Shown here one piece after another: positions 34,237 to 46,370 of a DNA stretch of 64,000 nt (its first letter is position 1; each line of letters opens with the position of its first letter). The position numbers and the translations under genes were made by a program. Source of the DNA: Litoditis marina (taxonomy: Eukaryota > Nematoda > Chromadorea > Rhabditida > Rhabditidae); the NCBI GenBank assembly GCA_964036275.1, contig OZ038437.1, positions 8,313,804-8,377,803 on the forward strand. The letters run 5' to 3'. The notes below the pieces were generated by a model. It worked only from the letters and a program-made list of their open reading frames with translations. It was not told where the DNA came from and made no database searches.

Positions 34237-34879
34237 TAGTTCTTCTGCTGTTTTGCTGTGCTAGTACCGTTGTTGTCGCGCGCTAGTCGCGATTTTGGTT
34301 ATTCTCCGGCGCTGCTACCAGCAGAATATCTGAGTATTTTTGAAGTATGAGTTCGAATCTCGAAATTTGGAAAAAAAATCACAAAATGGCTAACCTTAAG
34401 GATATCAGTTAACATTGCACGTAACTATTATATCAACTCATTCTGCAAGAAGGTTGGTAGAATGTTAGCATCATTCTACTCTCCGTCTCACAATTTTTTT
34501 TGGGAAGCGAACCTCAACGTACTTACTCAACGTATATTTGAAGTACCTGCTGAACAATCTTACACCACGCAGCATCGATCGAAAAAATGCAAAAAATAAA
34601 GTGTGAAGTGAAGGTCATGACCTACCACGTGACTGCTACATTTTGCCTTTAAGTTACAAATACATAACTAAATACTTATGGTAACGTTGCACGTGAGTAA
34701 TCTATCAATTTGTGGTGCGAGAAGGTTTGCGGAATGTTAGCATCCTTCTACTGGACAAATCGCGGTTTCACTGAACTTTTTTGGCGAGAAAGGAACGCAA
34801 AGTTAGTGGAACCCGCACTGGGTGTCTGGTCAAGAGAGCGATAAACGAAATTATAGGGTTCGACTAGAAGTAAATTGAG

Positions 34880-34992
34880 TAGTCACGTGAATTTGGCATC
34901 CTAATGAGGAATCGTGAACTTTTCATGGCCCGTTTCTGAGTTCTGCTGTGTTTAACATGGTTCACGTGATTGTGCAATTGACTAAAAGTATA
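34880..34992 (-). mobile_element. Inverted-repeat element family A
   Basis: AAATTGAGTAGTCACGTGAA at the left, GTTCACGTGATTGTGCAATT and GACTAAAAGTATA at the right. Confidence 0.8.
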
Positions 34993-35227
34993 CACGGTGT
35001 TCGTTGGGTGTGAATTATGGCCTGTAGCGTGATCAAACTACAAGAATACTTGATCACTCCCATTACCTGAAGAAGGCTGATGAGTGCGGTCGCACGCACT
35101 GTTGTGAACGGTATATGCTGCCCTATTCCGTTTTGTTTATAGTCTGATCCCGTTGCTTTCCGGTCAGAACACCGGTTATATTTGTGTACGGCCTATTTCA
35201 TCCGTTTGGTCACTTTATTGTGAATCA

Positions 35228-35412
35228 ATTTTACAAGTACATAATATCAATATCAACCGTAGATGGTCTGTCCATTGAGGGGATGGAGATAGGCATGGGT
35301 GAGCTCTGTTAATAGCTCATGCGGTCCGCCATATAGATACCGCGGCGAGCGGCGATCGAACCCAGGTCTGTGGTGCGACAGCCGAACGCTAACCACTTGA
35401 CCACTCGTCCCC
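35228..35412 (-). mobile_element. tRNA-derived SINE-like element, family 2
   Basis: Minus strand begins GGGGACGAGTGGTCAAGTGG, has A box TGGTCAAGTGGTTAGCG and B box GGGTTCGATC, then a shared tail with CATGAGCTATT..CACCCATGCCTATC. The plus-strand copy is at 60840. Confidence 0.85.
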
Positions 35413-35509
35413 CTTATGATGCGCTCAAGATCAAAATACAGCTAGTTCATTTCCTTCAGGGCTCGCTCTTCTTGTACTGTGTATTCCGTTGTGGGGAAAA
35501 TTTCAATTT

Positions 35510-35790
35510 TGCTCCCCCCCCCCACCGTACAATCGCAACCCCCGTGATATGGCCCCCCCACCCGCACCACTTTCAACAGAAAATGGTGGGGGTAAAAGGT
35601 AAATGTATAGTAGAGTGGGGGCTAAAGTTAAATGTCGGCATTTTACCATCACCCCTCACTAACGTAAATTGGGGGGTAAAAGTAACATGCCTGCCAATCT
35701 TTAACAATAGCCCCCCTCCACACTTTTGATTCTTAGTTGAAACGGAGCCATGTTACTTTCACCCCCATGGTGGGGGGTGAAAGTAACACA
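35510..35790. repeat. C/G-run region with GGGGGTAAAAGTAAC words and a 38-bp palindrome
   Basis: Runs of 6-10 C or G recur, several in the context GGGGGT.AAAGTAA. At about 35751-35788 TGTTACTTTCACCCCCATGG is followed by its inverse, making a palindrome centred on CCATGG. Confidence 0.8.
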
Positions 35791-36007
35791 GGACGTATTT
35801 CGGCTAAAACGGAAAAAGTGCTGAGCGAAAGTAAAATAGTCCCCCGTGGTGTTCGTAGTTCGATCTCATTGTTTTCCGTGAAGACTGGTAGATTATGGCG
35901 TGCGTCTAGATCACTACAACAAAAGTTTTCGGACACATCGGAAGTCACAGTAGAAAAAAAACGCTTTCTCGAGTTCTTTTCGAATTTAATAGAAAAAGTT
36001 GAATGTG

Positions 36008-36215
36008 TATAGTGTTCGCCAACGGAAAGGCGGGAGGGTACTGTATATCTCACTTTCCGATGTGTACACACATGTGTTCGACAGCTTTGCGGTTATGGGC
36101 TCTAATAGCGTAGTGGTTAGCGCCCTGCTAAGAATCTTTTGCTAGCAGGTTCGATTCCGGCGAGAGACAGAAATTTATAAATTTGGCACCCCCTATATTC
36201 GCGAAGTTGTGTAAT
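36008..36215 (+). mobile_element. tRNA-derived SINE-like element, family 1, best copy
   Basis: Starts TATAGTGTTCGCCAACGG, A box TAGCGTAGTGGTTAGCG, intact B box GGTTCGATTCC, ends AAATTTGGCACCCCCTATAT. Confidence 0.9.
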
Positions 36216-36387
36216 TGTGTAGTTGTAAAAAGGTTAGCATTGGAAAGAATGCAATAAGGTTGACGACGACTTGAGAAACTACTTGAAAACTTTAAGCTCA
36301 AACTTTTACCTCTGTTTCTCACGTCTACAAATTCAGTTCCTCCGGGAAAACATGTTTCTGTGCTCATTTTCACATTTCTAATTGAGT

Positions 36388-38916
36388 ATGCGGTTTAGTT
36401 TTACTATTGCTCTGATCTTTCTAATCACCTTGGTCAAATTCAACAACGCGACGTGGCAAAATCAAAGTTTGGTGAGTTTTATTCTATTTTCATCCGTTTT
36501 TCAATTTATACGAATGGTTGAGAAACTCCTCGATGTTGTTTCTATTCCAGATTACATTTCAGATTGTTGATCGGTTGAGAATTGAATGCAATCTACAAAA
36601 AAGTGAAATGTTAAGAGGTATTTTGTTATTTTTCAAATATGCAACTAACATTATCATGTGCGCTTGCAACACATGGCAAACTTCTAGTCGCCCATTCTGA
36701 CCATTATGACGTTTTCACTATACTATGATTTTAGTTTACACGTTTTTCCATACATGTTTAGTCATTCACGTCGCTTTGTTACGAGTCCATAATCATCATA
36801 CATGCCACAGTAAATTGAATAGTCACGTGCTAATGAGATATTGTGCACTTTTTTTAATGAGACATTTTTCCATTGCACGTTTCTTGTTCTGCTGTGTTTA
36901 GCATGCTCACGTGACTTAGCAACTGATTAACAGTATGTTCGTTTTGCTGCTGTCGAAAATAAGTTTTCTAGAAATTAAAGAAAATGAAATTATCCAACTC
37001 AGTTTAGAACTTGGCTCATGCAGCACGACTTCTGTGGTCGTATTCATGAACATCCCGACCTTTCCACACCAATCTGCGTCTCCTCAAATGTACGCTATTT
37101 CTCTGCTCTGACATCACGCCGGGGTCCGTTGCGAGATAGTGCGCTAACGCGAGAGACGCAGGTTGGGATGAAGAGGCCGGGATGTTCTAGCATACGTACT
37201 GTGATCTGATTTGTGTATGTGTGACTTAGGTGGATGTTTACTGTTTTAACTTCGGATTTATTCATCTATTTACATGCAAGCATGCGAGATACGCAGTATA
37301 AACAGAAAAATGAATAAAACCATCTGAATTCGAGCAAGATAAAGAAAAGAATCGGAATAATGATAAACAGAAAAATGAAACATCGAAAAAGCATGTATAT
37401 GGCTATAGTACAACAATCGAAATTTCGATGCGGTTCTGTATTGTGTACATAGAGAATGTCAGTTACAAGTGCTTTTCCGAAAAAAACGGTTTTGGTCAAC
37501 GCTACAGAAATTGGGATATTTTATATTAGAAACTTCCGAAATGTCTAGTTTATTCCATTTCAGAAGCTCGCAAAACAGTTGAACATGGTCAGTTTGAATA
37601 ATATATCAATAGTTTTTTATTACTTGTGAGAACTTTGGTCGAGTTTTGAGATGCTGGCAATTCAAAACAAACATCGCAAATTCAATGGAGAAAGAGCGTC
37701 ATCACGTTCTACCATTACGTATTCACATATTTATTCTTTCACTTCGCTTCGTTACAAGGCGGTGATCATCATACATGCCCCTGGCCCGTATAGAGCATAG
37801 AGGCCGAAACGGTGTAAACTTATCCTATTCAATAATGATACATAAATTGTTTATCTTAATAAAGCTTTTGTATTTTTAATTAAATGAAACATATTTCTTA
37901 TTTTAAATATACATCATTGCTACTTAACATTATTGTAACTCTATATACTTCTTGTATTTTACTCATTATATTCCATTATATCTTAACTTTTCCTTTTAAT
38001 GTCACAGATGTACCATGTCCTTTTGTAAATCGCTTCTATTTTGCCCCGTTGCACATTTTGTGTAGAACAAACAGATAAATAAATAAACATTCATCGATTT
38101 ATGTATGGAAAATTCAAAGTTTTCCAATTGAAAATGAACTTGTTTCAGACCTTTTCGCCTACATGATAACATTTATCATAATTGCACTGACGACCATATT
38201 CGGTCTTATAACCATTATTCTGGCGGTGTTAGCGAGTTTTGCAAAACAACAAGAAGAGGTTAGTGCCTGTGAATCTCAGAAAAATCTATGAGTTGTTTAA
38301 ATGATTCTAAATCATTTTCTCGCTCGGTTTCTATTTTCTCAAAATAATTCAATTGAGGACGACCCAATTCTCTGAGAACATCAATATCTTTAATTAATTT
38401 TTTCAGCACATTAATTTAACTATACAATCCATGAACTCCTAGTGATTTTTCAAATGTGATACCTAGTACTACATCTACATCTCGACCTCACCAAACATGA
38501 CAATCCGAATGATCTCTTCAAAAAATGTCTTCTTTAAACATTTCGCAAAGTAGCTACTGTCCCACAGATTATCTGGTGCAATCATTATCGTCCAACACTG
38601 TTAAATTGCATGTAATATCACGTGCGCGTAACAAGGCAAACGTACCCTTTTCTTTTCAAATTTTCTCTCCATCAACACTTTTGGAGTGCCACATATTATG
38701 TGGAAAGCCACGTGTTCAATCGCGAATAATTTCAATTCTGTTCTACTATAATCAATAAATCAATATCTCGAAGAATAATCAATAAATCGATATTTCCAGG
38801 CCACTCGCTCGCTCGTTCTGAACAAGCTGCTAACTGCAGGTTCGATACATGTGGCTCCATCCAAAACACACCAGAGCAGTCTGGATTCAGAAGAAATGAA
38901 GTCAGCCATGAAATAA
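36388..38916 (+). CDS. Small single-pass membrane protein, family unknown
   Basis: Four exons: 36388-36471, 36551-36617, 38149-38258 and 38800-38916 (TAA stop), with matching phases (0, 1, 0) and good donors and acceptors; 125 residues. Residues 1-21 look like a signal peptide (MRFSFTIALIFLITLVKFNNA). Then about 30 extracellular residues with one cysteine, a strong membrane span at about 55-82 (MITFIIIALTTIFGLITIIL and on), and a 43-residue tail with basic and Ser-rich parts (SLDSEEMKSAMK end). An AATAAA lies 3 bp past the stop. I do not recognise a family. Type I single-pass topology with a short ectodomain is shared by channel accessory subunits among many others; no function is assigned. 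If the first segment is not cleaved the protein would span twice. The model rests on splice logic only. Confidence 0.75.
36808..36934 (-). mobile_element. Inverted-repeat element family A
   Basis: TAAATTGAATAGTCACGTGC at the left; CTCACGTGACTTAGCAACTG and ATTAACAGTAT at the right. In an intron of the small membrane-protein gene. Confidence 0.8.
37037..37205. mobile_element. Hairpin element family C
   Basis: TCTGCGTCTCCTCAAATGTA on one arm; GAGAGACGCAGGTTGGGATG on the other, ending GCCGGGATGTTCTAGCATAC. In an intron. Confidence 0.85.
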
Positions 38917-38918
38917 TC

Positions 38919-38924
38919 AATAAA
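38919..38924 (+). terminator. Polyadenylation signal AATAAA
   Basis: Canonical AATAAA directly after the TAA of the small membrane-protein gene; very close to the stop, so the 3' UTR would be only about 15-30 nt. Confidence 0.6.
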
Positions 38925-39033
38925 TGTTTACAATGCTATCGTTTATGGAAATCCATTTCAACAGAAGCTTCGCTTTCATTGGGCGGGTCCTGGCAGCGAT
39001 TGAGTATTCGCGTTGCAACACTCATGTTTCGGA

Positions 39034-39105
39034 TCCTCGGTAGTATAGTGGTGAGTATCCGCGTCTGTCACATGCGAGACCCGGGTTCAATTCCCGGCCG
39101 GAGAG
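39034..39105 (+). tRNA. tRNA-Asp (GTC), acceptor-stem mismatch
   Basis: Same 72-nt sequence as the gene at 5122 except that the 3' acceptor reads CCGGAGA where the other has CCGGGGA, giving a C-A mismatch in the stem. Both share a few upstream bases (GGA) and a T run downstream. May be a pseudogene or a tolerated variant. Confidence 0.85.
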
Positions 39106-39449
39106 AATTTTTGCTTTTTTGTTTTTTTAAAATTATAATTTTCAGTCAATAAAGTGAGTAGGTCTATCATCTATCTAAAAGTTGTCACGTCTCGTTTTTC
39201 AAGATATTTTCCCTTCTGCTGAAGAATGTTCAAAATGTAACTCTTGAAAGGCCAGAAATCATTATGTATGGTTTGGCGCGGTTTTCCACTTTTAAACTAG
39301 ATACATTCTGCCAGGGTTTGCGTAATTAGCGAAATTTGCTAGTCGCAAAATATCTTTGACCTTGGTGATACACACACTTCCCATAATTGGACGTGGAAAC
39401 AACTTCGAGTTTCGCTAAATCGGAAACTCCGACAAAATAATTTCTTTAA

Positions 39450-39572
39450 AGAAGGACGATTATGTGCTCCAATCTCAACGCTTCGGTCCTTTGAACTGCA
39501 ATACATTTTTCAGTTGCAGTTTAAAGGACCGTTGACACGGGGGATGGGTCCACATAATCGTCCTACTTCAAG
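39450..39572 (+). mobile_element. Inverted-repeat element family D
   Basis: TTTAAAGAAGGACGATTATG at the left and CACATAATCGTCCTACTTCA at the right; inner arms GTCCTTTGAACTGCA and TGCAGTTTAAAGGAC. Confidence 0.9.
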
Positions 39573-39652
39573 AAATGAAGAACTTTTTTCATGTCTTTCA
39601 CACCTTCACGTGACTTCTTGTTTGCTAATAAACATGCATGTGTACGTATTTA

Positions 39653-39728
39653 TTAGGGTTGTTGAAGCCAAACTCGAATCTCGAAAAAAAAAACTCAAAA
39701 CACTCGCTTTTTTCAAAACTCATCGAAA
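39653..39728 (+). mobile_element. Truncated hAT-like TCGAA element
   Basis: TAGGGTTGTTGAAGCCAAAC then ACTCGAA motifs; no right end. Confidence 0.6.
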
Positions 39729-39938
39729 TGCTCTACTTGGTTATAGTTCACACCATTCCCACTGAGACCCCTACAGTAATCTTACAAGTTTTCCGTAGGC
39801 TGTTGTGAGGCTGAATACTTAATTTATCGAAAATCCTCCCGTACATTCATTGAGAAAAGAGGACGAGAATGGGGTACAAGAGTCATGTACCTTTATGGTT
39901 ACAACTACGACCCCTACAGTAATCATACCAACTTTCCG

Positions 39939-39943
<5 letters not shown>

Positions 39944-40021
<78 letters not shown>
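39944..40021 (+). repeat. (CT)n microsatellite, about 39 units
   Basis: Pure CT dinucleotide run. Confidence 0.98.
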
Positions 40022-40024
<3 letters not shown>

Positions 40025-40432
40025 TCCCTCATTCTTTTCCTTCTATTTTCTCACTACTTAGAAGTTTCAAAATTCTACTGTAGGAGTCTCAGTAGGGATG
40101 AAAAAAGACTATAACAACCCTACTGTTTATGTGTCATCCTTACTTATTTCACGTCTACACGTTTTCAGTGTTGACGTTTTGACTATAAACATATACCACT
40201 GCATGAGCAAATGTTACACGTGTGTGAAATTACTTCCACGTTGGAAGCTTTGGGGTTCAGGTAAACGCGAGAATCGAGTTAAGAGTGCGAATAGAAAGTT
40301 CCATTGAAGTTTCACGTTTTAACGTGTTTTCACGTGTATGTAACTGTACGTAAAACGCGACTGCGTGACTCCATGACTTCATGTTGCCCTTGACAGTGCC
40401 ATGTTTACATAGATCTTTCTGAGACAAAAGAG

Positions 40433-40815
40433 GTATCTCTCGAGAAGCCAAAGCCGTGCTCCGAGACTGGTCATTTCTCCCTTTCTCCATGACGCAAAAC
40501 CCTGTTTCTCAGGAATACGTTTTTGCCACACAAACATAGAAAGACTACGTCAAAATGTAAGTGTTTTGTGCAAAACCTAACCCCATCGAAAACTCTAACT
40601 CAGAAAAGGGCTCGAAAACTTCTGAGTTATGGAAAAAAGTAGCCTACTTCTGTAATTTTAACAAGTTTTAATAGGATTCAAAATCAAACAAACAAATTAT
40701 TTCTCGAGAATGCTCAGAGATTAGTCATTTCTCCCTCTCAATGACGCAAAACCCTGTTTCTCAGGAATACGTTTTTGCAACTCAAACAAGGAAGCGTACG
40801 TCAAACTGGGCGCAT
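40433..40815 (+). repeat. Direct repeat of about 110 bp, about 265 bp apart
   Basis: The block TGACGCAAAACCCTGTTTCT and CAGGAATACGTTTTTGC, with TCATTTCTCCCT upstream and TACGTCAAA downstream, occurs at about 40440-40555 and 40703-40818. Confidence 0.8.
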
Positions 40816-41591
40816 TCCGTGCACTAAACATTTCAGACAAACATGTAAGCAACGTGGGCGAATTTTACTTTACAAAATAAGTTATCTCTCACTAGAAAAT
40901 AATGTTTAGAAAAGATTACGCCATATTTACTTAAAAGAAATCGTGTATAAGACGTCCGTCATACTAAACTTTTCGGGAAAAGTGGCATTTTACGCGTTGT
41001 ACACTTTTTACACACGTTTCCACGTGAATACTCGAAGACTACACGTAAATTATATGCCCAGCGACGATAAGTAGTTAGGACTATGGAACGGAGAGCTCAT
41101 GGGTTTTCTACCATAATGAGAAAGTTGTTCTAGTGTAGAACACTAAAAACTGCAGTGGATCTGAAACTTGGGCGTTATCTCACGTTTTCTCACGTTTTCT
41201 CACGTTTTCTCACGTTTTCTCACGTTTCACGTGACCGTTTTGTCGATTTCCCGTGTTAGCTACTGTAGAAGAAAAGGAGAACAACTCCGACCTCTCTCTC
41301 TATACGTACTTTTCTCTTGTCAGTCCCCCCTAGTTAATCTTCTCTGTCACTCTCACCTCTTCTTCTCTGCGTCTCTTCATTTCTCGTTGTCTCTCCTCCC
41401 TCTGACCTCCATAGTGAAAGGAGGAATTTTTGTCTGATTTAAAGGGACGCGGTTAAACAGTGGGGTATCGGCAATTTGTTTGACATATTGCACTTTTTCG
41501 ATTGGAGATACGATCGGTTAAAAAAGTTGGAGGGAAAGTACGGGGAGGTTATCTATTACTCTTTCGAATTACATACCTCTTGTCCTTTCTC

Positions 41592-41594
<3 letters not shown>

Positions 41595-41622
<28 letters not shown>

Positions 41623-42060
41623 TTTCCTTCATTCTTCTCAATCTTTCTTCTCCCCTCCCTTTCTCTCCCCCTCTCTCTTTCTCTGATCCCCCTCCCTCTC
41701 TCAAACGGGTATCTCTCTCTTCAATGGCACCTCCCTATCTCTCTCTTCTTCTCTAATCCTCTCCTTCCCTCGCTCATATTCGGCTGTATCTCTTTCTCCT
41801 ACTTCTCTCTTCTTCTCTGATGATCTCTCCCTTTGCTCTCTCTCTTGACCGGTGGTTACCTCTTTCCCCTCTCTTTCTTCCTCCCCCTTCTCTCTCCTTC
41901 TCTTATCTTTACTACTCCCCCTTCCTCTTTCTCAACCAATGATTACCTTTTAACTGATGGTTACCTCCCCCCTCTCCCTCCCTCTCTCCTTCTCTAAACC
42001 TCCCCCCTCTTTTACCCTAACCCTCCCCTCCCTCTCTCTCAACCGGTTCCCTCTCTATTC
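41595..42060 (+). repeat. CT-rich low-complexity tract
   Basis: Imperfect CTCTCT, CTCCCT and CTTCTC repeats. Confidence 0.95.
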
Positions 42061-42576
42061 AATGGCAACTCGAGACCGCTTATACCCATAGATGGTTATC
42101 AGGCCGCCCATTCACCTTTTCCGACCAAAACAACCCAAACTTCAACTTCAACTGCTAAGCTCTTCTTGTTTACCTTTTTCTTGTTTTGTCATCTTTCTTC
42201 TTTCCAACTCTCAACTTCCAACAATAACAGCTGAATCACAACTTCTGCTTGAATTATTCACAGCAAAAAGGGATACTTTTTGCAAAAATATTTTTTTCCT
42301 TTTCTTGTTTCGATATTTGGTCTGTTTCATCGCAGTACGGAACGCCATCCAATGTTGCTCATAGCGCAGTACCAGTTAACGTGAAATACCTTATCAAAAC
42401 ATGATACTTGGATATTTTCCACTTTTACAGGATACGAACTCACTCTATCTGCTCCAGTTCGTATACTGTTAAGTTGTCGTCATGCCACCAAAATGTGCCG
42501 ATAGCGCAGTGCCAAGCGGTTCCCTCTTCAAAAATTACCCAAAAGTTCAATTCATTTTTGGGTGTTCCGTTTACTA

Positions 42577-43002
<426 letters not shown>

Positions 43003-43020
<18 letters not shown>

Positions 43021-43840
43021 TGAATCACTAGTGAAGTGTTGTGTCAATAAGAGCTGCGCTACTTCGACTTTCCGGTTTCAAAACCACAAATTACAGTTTT
43101 TTATGTGAACTTCATTCTATTTTCACTAGAGTGGTTAACCAATTCCGAAAAACCAATTCAATTCAATTCCAATTTCAACCAATTCTCAAAAAATATCCGA
43201 GTTTCAATTCCAATTCTTTTCCCGCGCCAAAAAACCAATTCAATTCCGACCAATTCCGACCAATTCTCAAAAAAATCAATTCCAATTTCAATTCTAGATG
43301 CAGTTTTTTGTCAATTCGGTTCATAAAACAGTTTTTATGTTTATTAACACTATTACCGCCTTGAGATTGAATAGAACACAGCAGAAAACAAACAATTTTT
43401 CCACGCTGAAAAAACCATTTCCAAAACCAATTCCAAATATTATTGCTGATATCAAAAAAACCAATTCAATTCAATTCAATTCTAATTTTTCTGGATTTCA
43501 AAAAAAAAACCAATTCAATTCAATTCTAAGGAATTGGTTTTACACAAAAACCAATTCAATTCAATTCTTTGGAATTGGTTTTCAATTCTTTTCAATTCCA
43601 ATTCCAATTCAATTCAATTCCTTAACCACTCTAATTTTCACGTTTGGGAAAGCAAGAACTGATAATTCGAGAACAATTTTAGTTTTTGACACAAGGAAAC
43701 TCACGAATTTTGAAACAAAAAAAACTAAAAAGACGGCTTCCCGGTATTGGGTGCGAATCACTAGTGAAGTGTTGTGTCAATAAGGGTCGTGCTACTGCGA
43801 ATATGTTCGCTTTTTTTCCGGTTTCAGACTACATTTTTTC
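43003..43840 (+). repeat. Direct repeats flanking the CAATTCC element
   Basis: GAATCACTAGTGAAGTGTTG and TGTCAATAAG plus TCCGGTTTCA occur at 43022-43085 and 43754-43830. The hAT-like element (43127-43633) and some unique sequence lie between. Confidence 0.8.
43127..43633. mobile_element. hAT-like nonautonomous element filled with CAATTCC array, 507 bp
   Basis: Ends TAGAGTGGTTAA and TTAACCACTCTA; exact 8-bp flanks ATTTTCAC at 43119-43126 and 43634-43641. Interior is CCAATTCAATTCCAATT repeats with some inverted units and a core near 43310-43390. Confidence 0.9.
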
Positions 43841-44351
43841 AGCTCACTTTTCATGTTGGGTTTTCACGTCACGTTCTCGTTCACAAAAAATCAAAAGAAA
43901 TTTCCGTTTTCGACGGAAGAGAACTGACAAGTTTTGGAGAACTCAAAAAAAAAACACAATGAGAGCGGTTCGCACCTGCACTCATTTTAGGTTTCACAGT
44001 TACAAACCACAGTTTTTCATGTGAAATTTAGCTCGTCTGTTACGTTGGTGGAAGATGCATGTCGAATGCCAACGCCAAACTATTTTCCCCCCGAAGTTCC
44101 AAACTATAACCTTCAGACTTTTCCTCTTGAAATCAAACCTCCAAAAACTGTTTTTGCGAACAGTGCCAAGTTCTGAGAGAGAAAAAAATGCGTCGCTCAG
44201 ATGTCCGAGTGCCATTTCTCATTTGTTTTTATTCGCGAGACATTTTTTGTTAGAACTGAATGACCGTGAGAAGTAAGAAACAAGTGCTTAGGCTTATGAC
44301 TAATTCCGATAAAGTAAGCAGAGTTTATACTTCGACCCCCGCAACCTCCTA

Positions 44352-44560
44352 TACAGTCGTCGCCAATTTAAAGGCGGGAGGGTACTGTATACATCACTTT
44401 CCGCTGTCTACGCCCACATGTCTTCGATTCCAAAGACCAAAGCTTGTCGATTATTTAATAGCGCGGTGGTAAGCGCCCCGCTACGAACATCTTGCTCGCA
44501 GGTTCGCTTTCGACGAGAGACAACAATTTATAGATTTGGCTACCACTATATATCTCTTTT
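44352..44560 (+). mobile_element. tRNA-derived SINE-like element, family 1
   Basis: CAGTCGTCGCCAATTTAAAG, A box TAGCGCGGTGGTAAGCG, B box GCAGGTTCG (core altered), ends TTTGGCTACCACTATAT. Confidence 0.85.
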
Positions 44561-45295
44561 ATTTGAGCGCAAACCTCCCCCCCCCCTCGCCTTCAAGCGT
44601 CGTAGCCATTGAGTTATTGTGGTGAACAAGAAGCAGATCTCCGATTTGGCCAAGTTACAGTGTGAAAGAAAAGTTGAGAGGAAGAAAAATAGAGCTGGTG
44701 CGTTTCGCCTCTTCAACATCTCATCATCAAACAATATTCTAATGGACGCATTGAATTCATTCAAAAGTATAACAAAAGTAAAAATAAACTAAATTAATAA
44801 TAATTTGTCTATTTAGCTTTCTCTTGATCTTTACTAGTTACTGTTTCAATAAAGTACAGAGCAACATATGTAGAATGAGAGAAAAAAGGGAGAAAAGAAG
44901 AAATTCATCAAATTTATGTAAACTATTACAGTTGTAATCAGTCAACCTATGGCAGTTCATACAATGATTGACGGCTCATGTAAACTTTCCATAACTAGTA
45001 ATGATTTTGTTGAGTAACCTGTTCATCTGCTTCATTTGCAAATGTTTCAAAATGTTCCATGACTTTTTTCTGTTTCCGCGCAAGACAATCATTTGTCTCA
45101 GTATCAAAATGAAAGAAAAACGCGCGGTTCGCGTTTCCCGAATTTCTACGTCACGCGCAAAAAACTCGTCGATAAAGGTGCGACGAGATACATTTTAGTT
45201 AAAGACGAAAACATAATGTAAATTAATGCTTTATTACTGCGATACGTTCATTTTCCCTAGCAAACACAAACCTATGGGGTTGTGGGGGCTGATAA

Positions 45296-45470
45296 CGTAT
45301 GCTAGAACATCCCGGCGTCTGCATCCTATTCTGCGTCTCTCGCTCTGCCTCACTATTTCTCGTCTCTTACATCCCGGCGGGATATGAGAGCAGAGAAATA
45401 GCGTGTGTATGAGGAGACGCAGCATGGGATGAAGGTGCCGGGATTTTTTAGCATACGTACTCTGATGTGT
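45296..45470. mobile_element. Hairpin element family C
   Basis: TATGCTAGAACATCCCGGCG at the left and TGCCGGGATTTTTTAGCATA at the right; hinge CATCCCGGCGGGATATG. Confidence 0.9.
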
Positions 45471-46133
45471 TTAACCACCACTGAAGTGTGCAAACTCCAA
45501 TACTCTTTACTCTAGCAAGGTATATGTCGCGTTCGCTGTTCTCACAACAAGCCCACATGGTTTATTTTGTCTTTTCTCGCTGTCTTTGTAGTTTGATCTC
45601 GTCATGTTCCGGTCGAACTTTGAATTTTTTTTGCTTGTATCGACAACAAACTACAGCACAGGTTCGGTCACTACCTACACAAGGTGTCTTTTCCTTGAAC
45701 TTCTACGTCGAGCGCAGAAAAAAAATTGGCAAGAAAACGTTACTTCACCATTATCATACGATGCTAAATGGCAGATATCGAGCATACATTTATTATTGAA
45801 TTACTTATTTCAATCCTGTGAGTTGTTTTTCTCACGTTTCTACGCCTACTCAAATAATGTTAAAGTCATTTCGCCCTTCAATAAATTGTCACGTTCATTA
45901 CAAAAAAACATTTTTGTCTATATTTAATCTTAATTTTTCTGTTCTATAACAAAATGTTTGCGTTACATGAATTTTCACGTCACGCGCCAAAACGCGCCGC
46001 AAAAGTGCGACAACAAACCCCTATTCACCTATTATGATCCGATGCTAAAGGGTCAAATGTGTTGGAGTTCTAACTTCAATTCTACAGGGGTTTACATTCT
46101 AGTTTCCTGTCGTAAGGTTGCAAGAAGGTTAAT

Positions 46134-46263
46134 ATACTGTTTGTCACTTGCTCAGTCACATGAAACATTTTAAACACAGCAGAACTCACAAACGTGAATG
46201 ACAAAGTGCCTGATGCCCAATTAGAATGCTAATTTCACGTGACTATCCAATTTACTTTTAGTA
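46134..46263 (+). mobile_element. Inverted-repeat element family A
   Basis: ATACTGTTTGTCACTTGCTC and CAGTCACATGAAACA at the left; TTCACGTGACTATCCAATTT and ACTTTTAGTATA at the right. Confidence 0.8.
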
Positions 46264-46370
46264 TATTTAAATGTCCTTTGAAAACTGTAATGCTTGACTT
46301 GGTGTTATCGACTTTTCACGTCACGTGCAGAAAAAAAACTTGGCGAGAAAACCCCATTTCACCTATTATG

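Larger units (their letters stand above)
33150..36007. other. Intergenic repeats, no gene seen
   Basis: Three GTGGCATTGTCCGGACAAGG blocks (33220, 33322 and a relative at 32450), a decayed SINE-like 5' part at 33734-33890, a family E copy (34041-34236), duplicated GCATCNTTCTACT segments (34468 and 34740), a family A element (34880-34992), a SINE family 2 copy (35228-35412) and C/G-run sequence (35510-35790). Confidence 0.5.

Noticed and set aside
36040..36170. A- and B-box pairs in the family 1 repeats considered as tRNA genes
   Set aside because: No seven-base acceptor stem or proper anticodon stem; they are parts of a dispersed repeat.
41178..41235. Regular TTTTCTCACG units, looked at as a CRISPR-like array
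   Set aside because: Units are contiguous with no spacers, and the genome is eukaryotic; simple tandem repeat.
46239..46370. Upstream part of the open frame that enters the LINE
   Set aside because: Lies outside the ATTATG target duplication, in a family A element and host repeat; the fusion is by chance.
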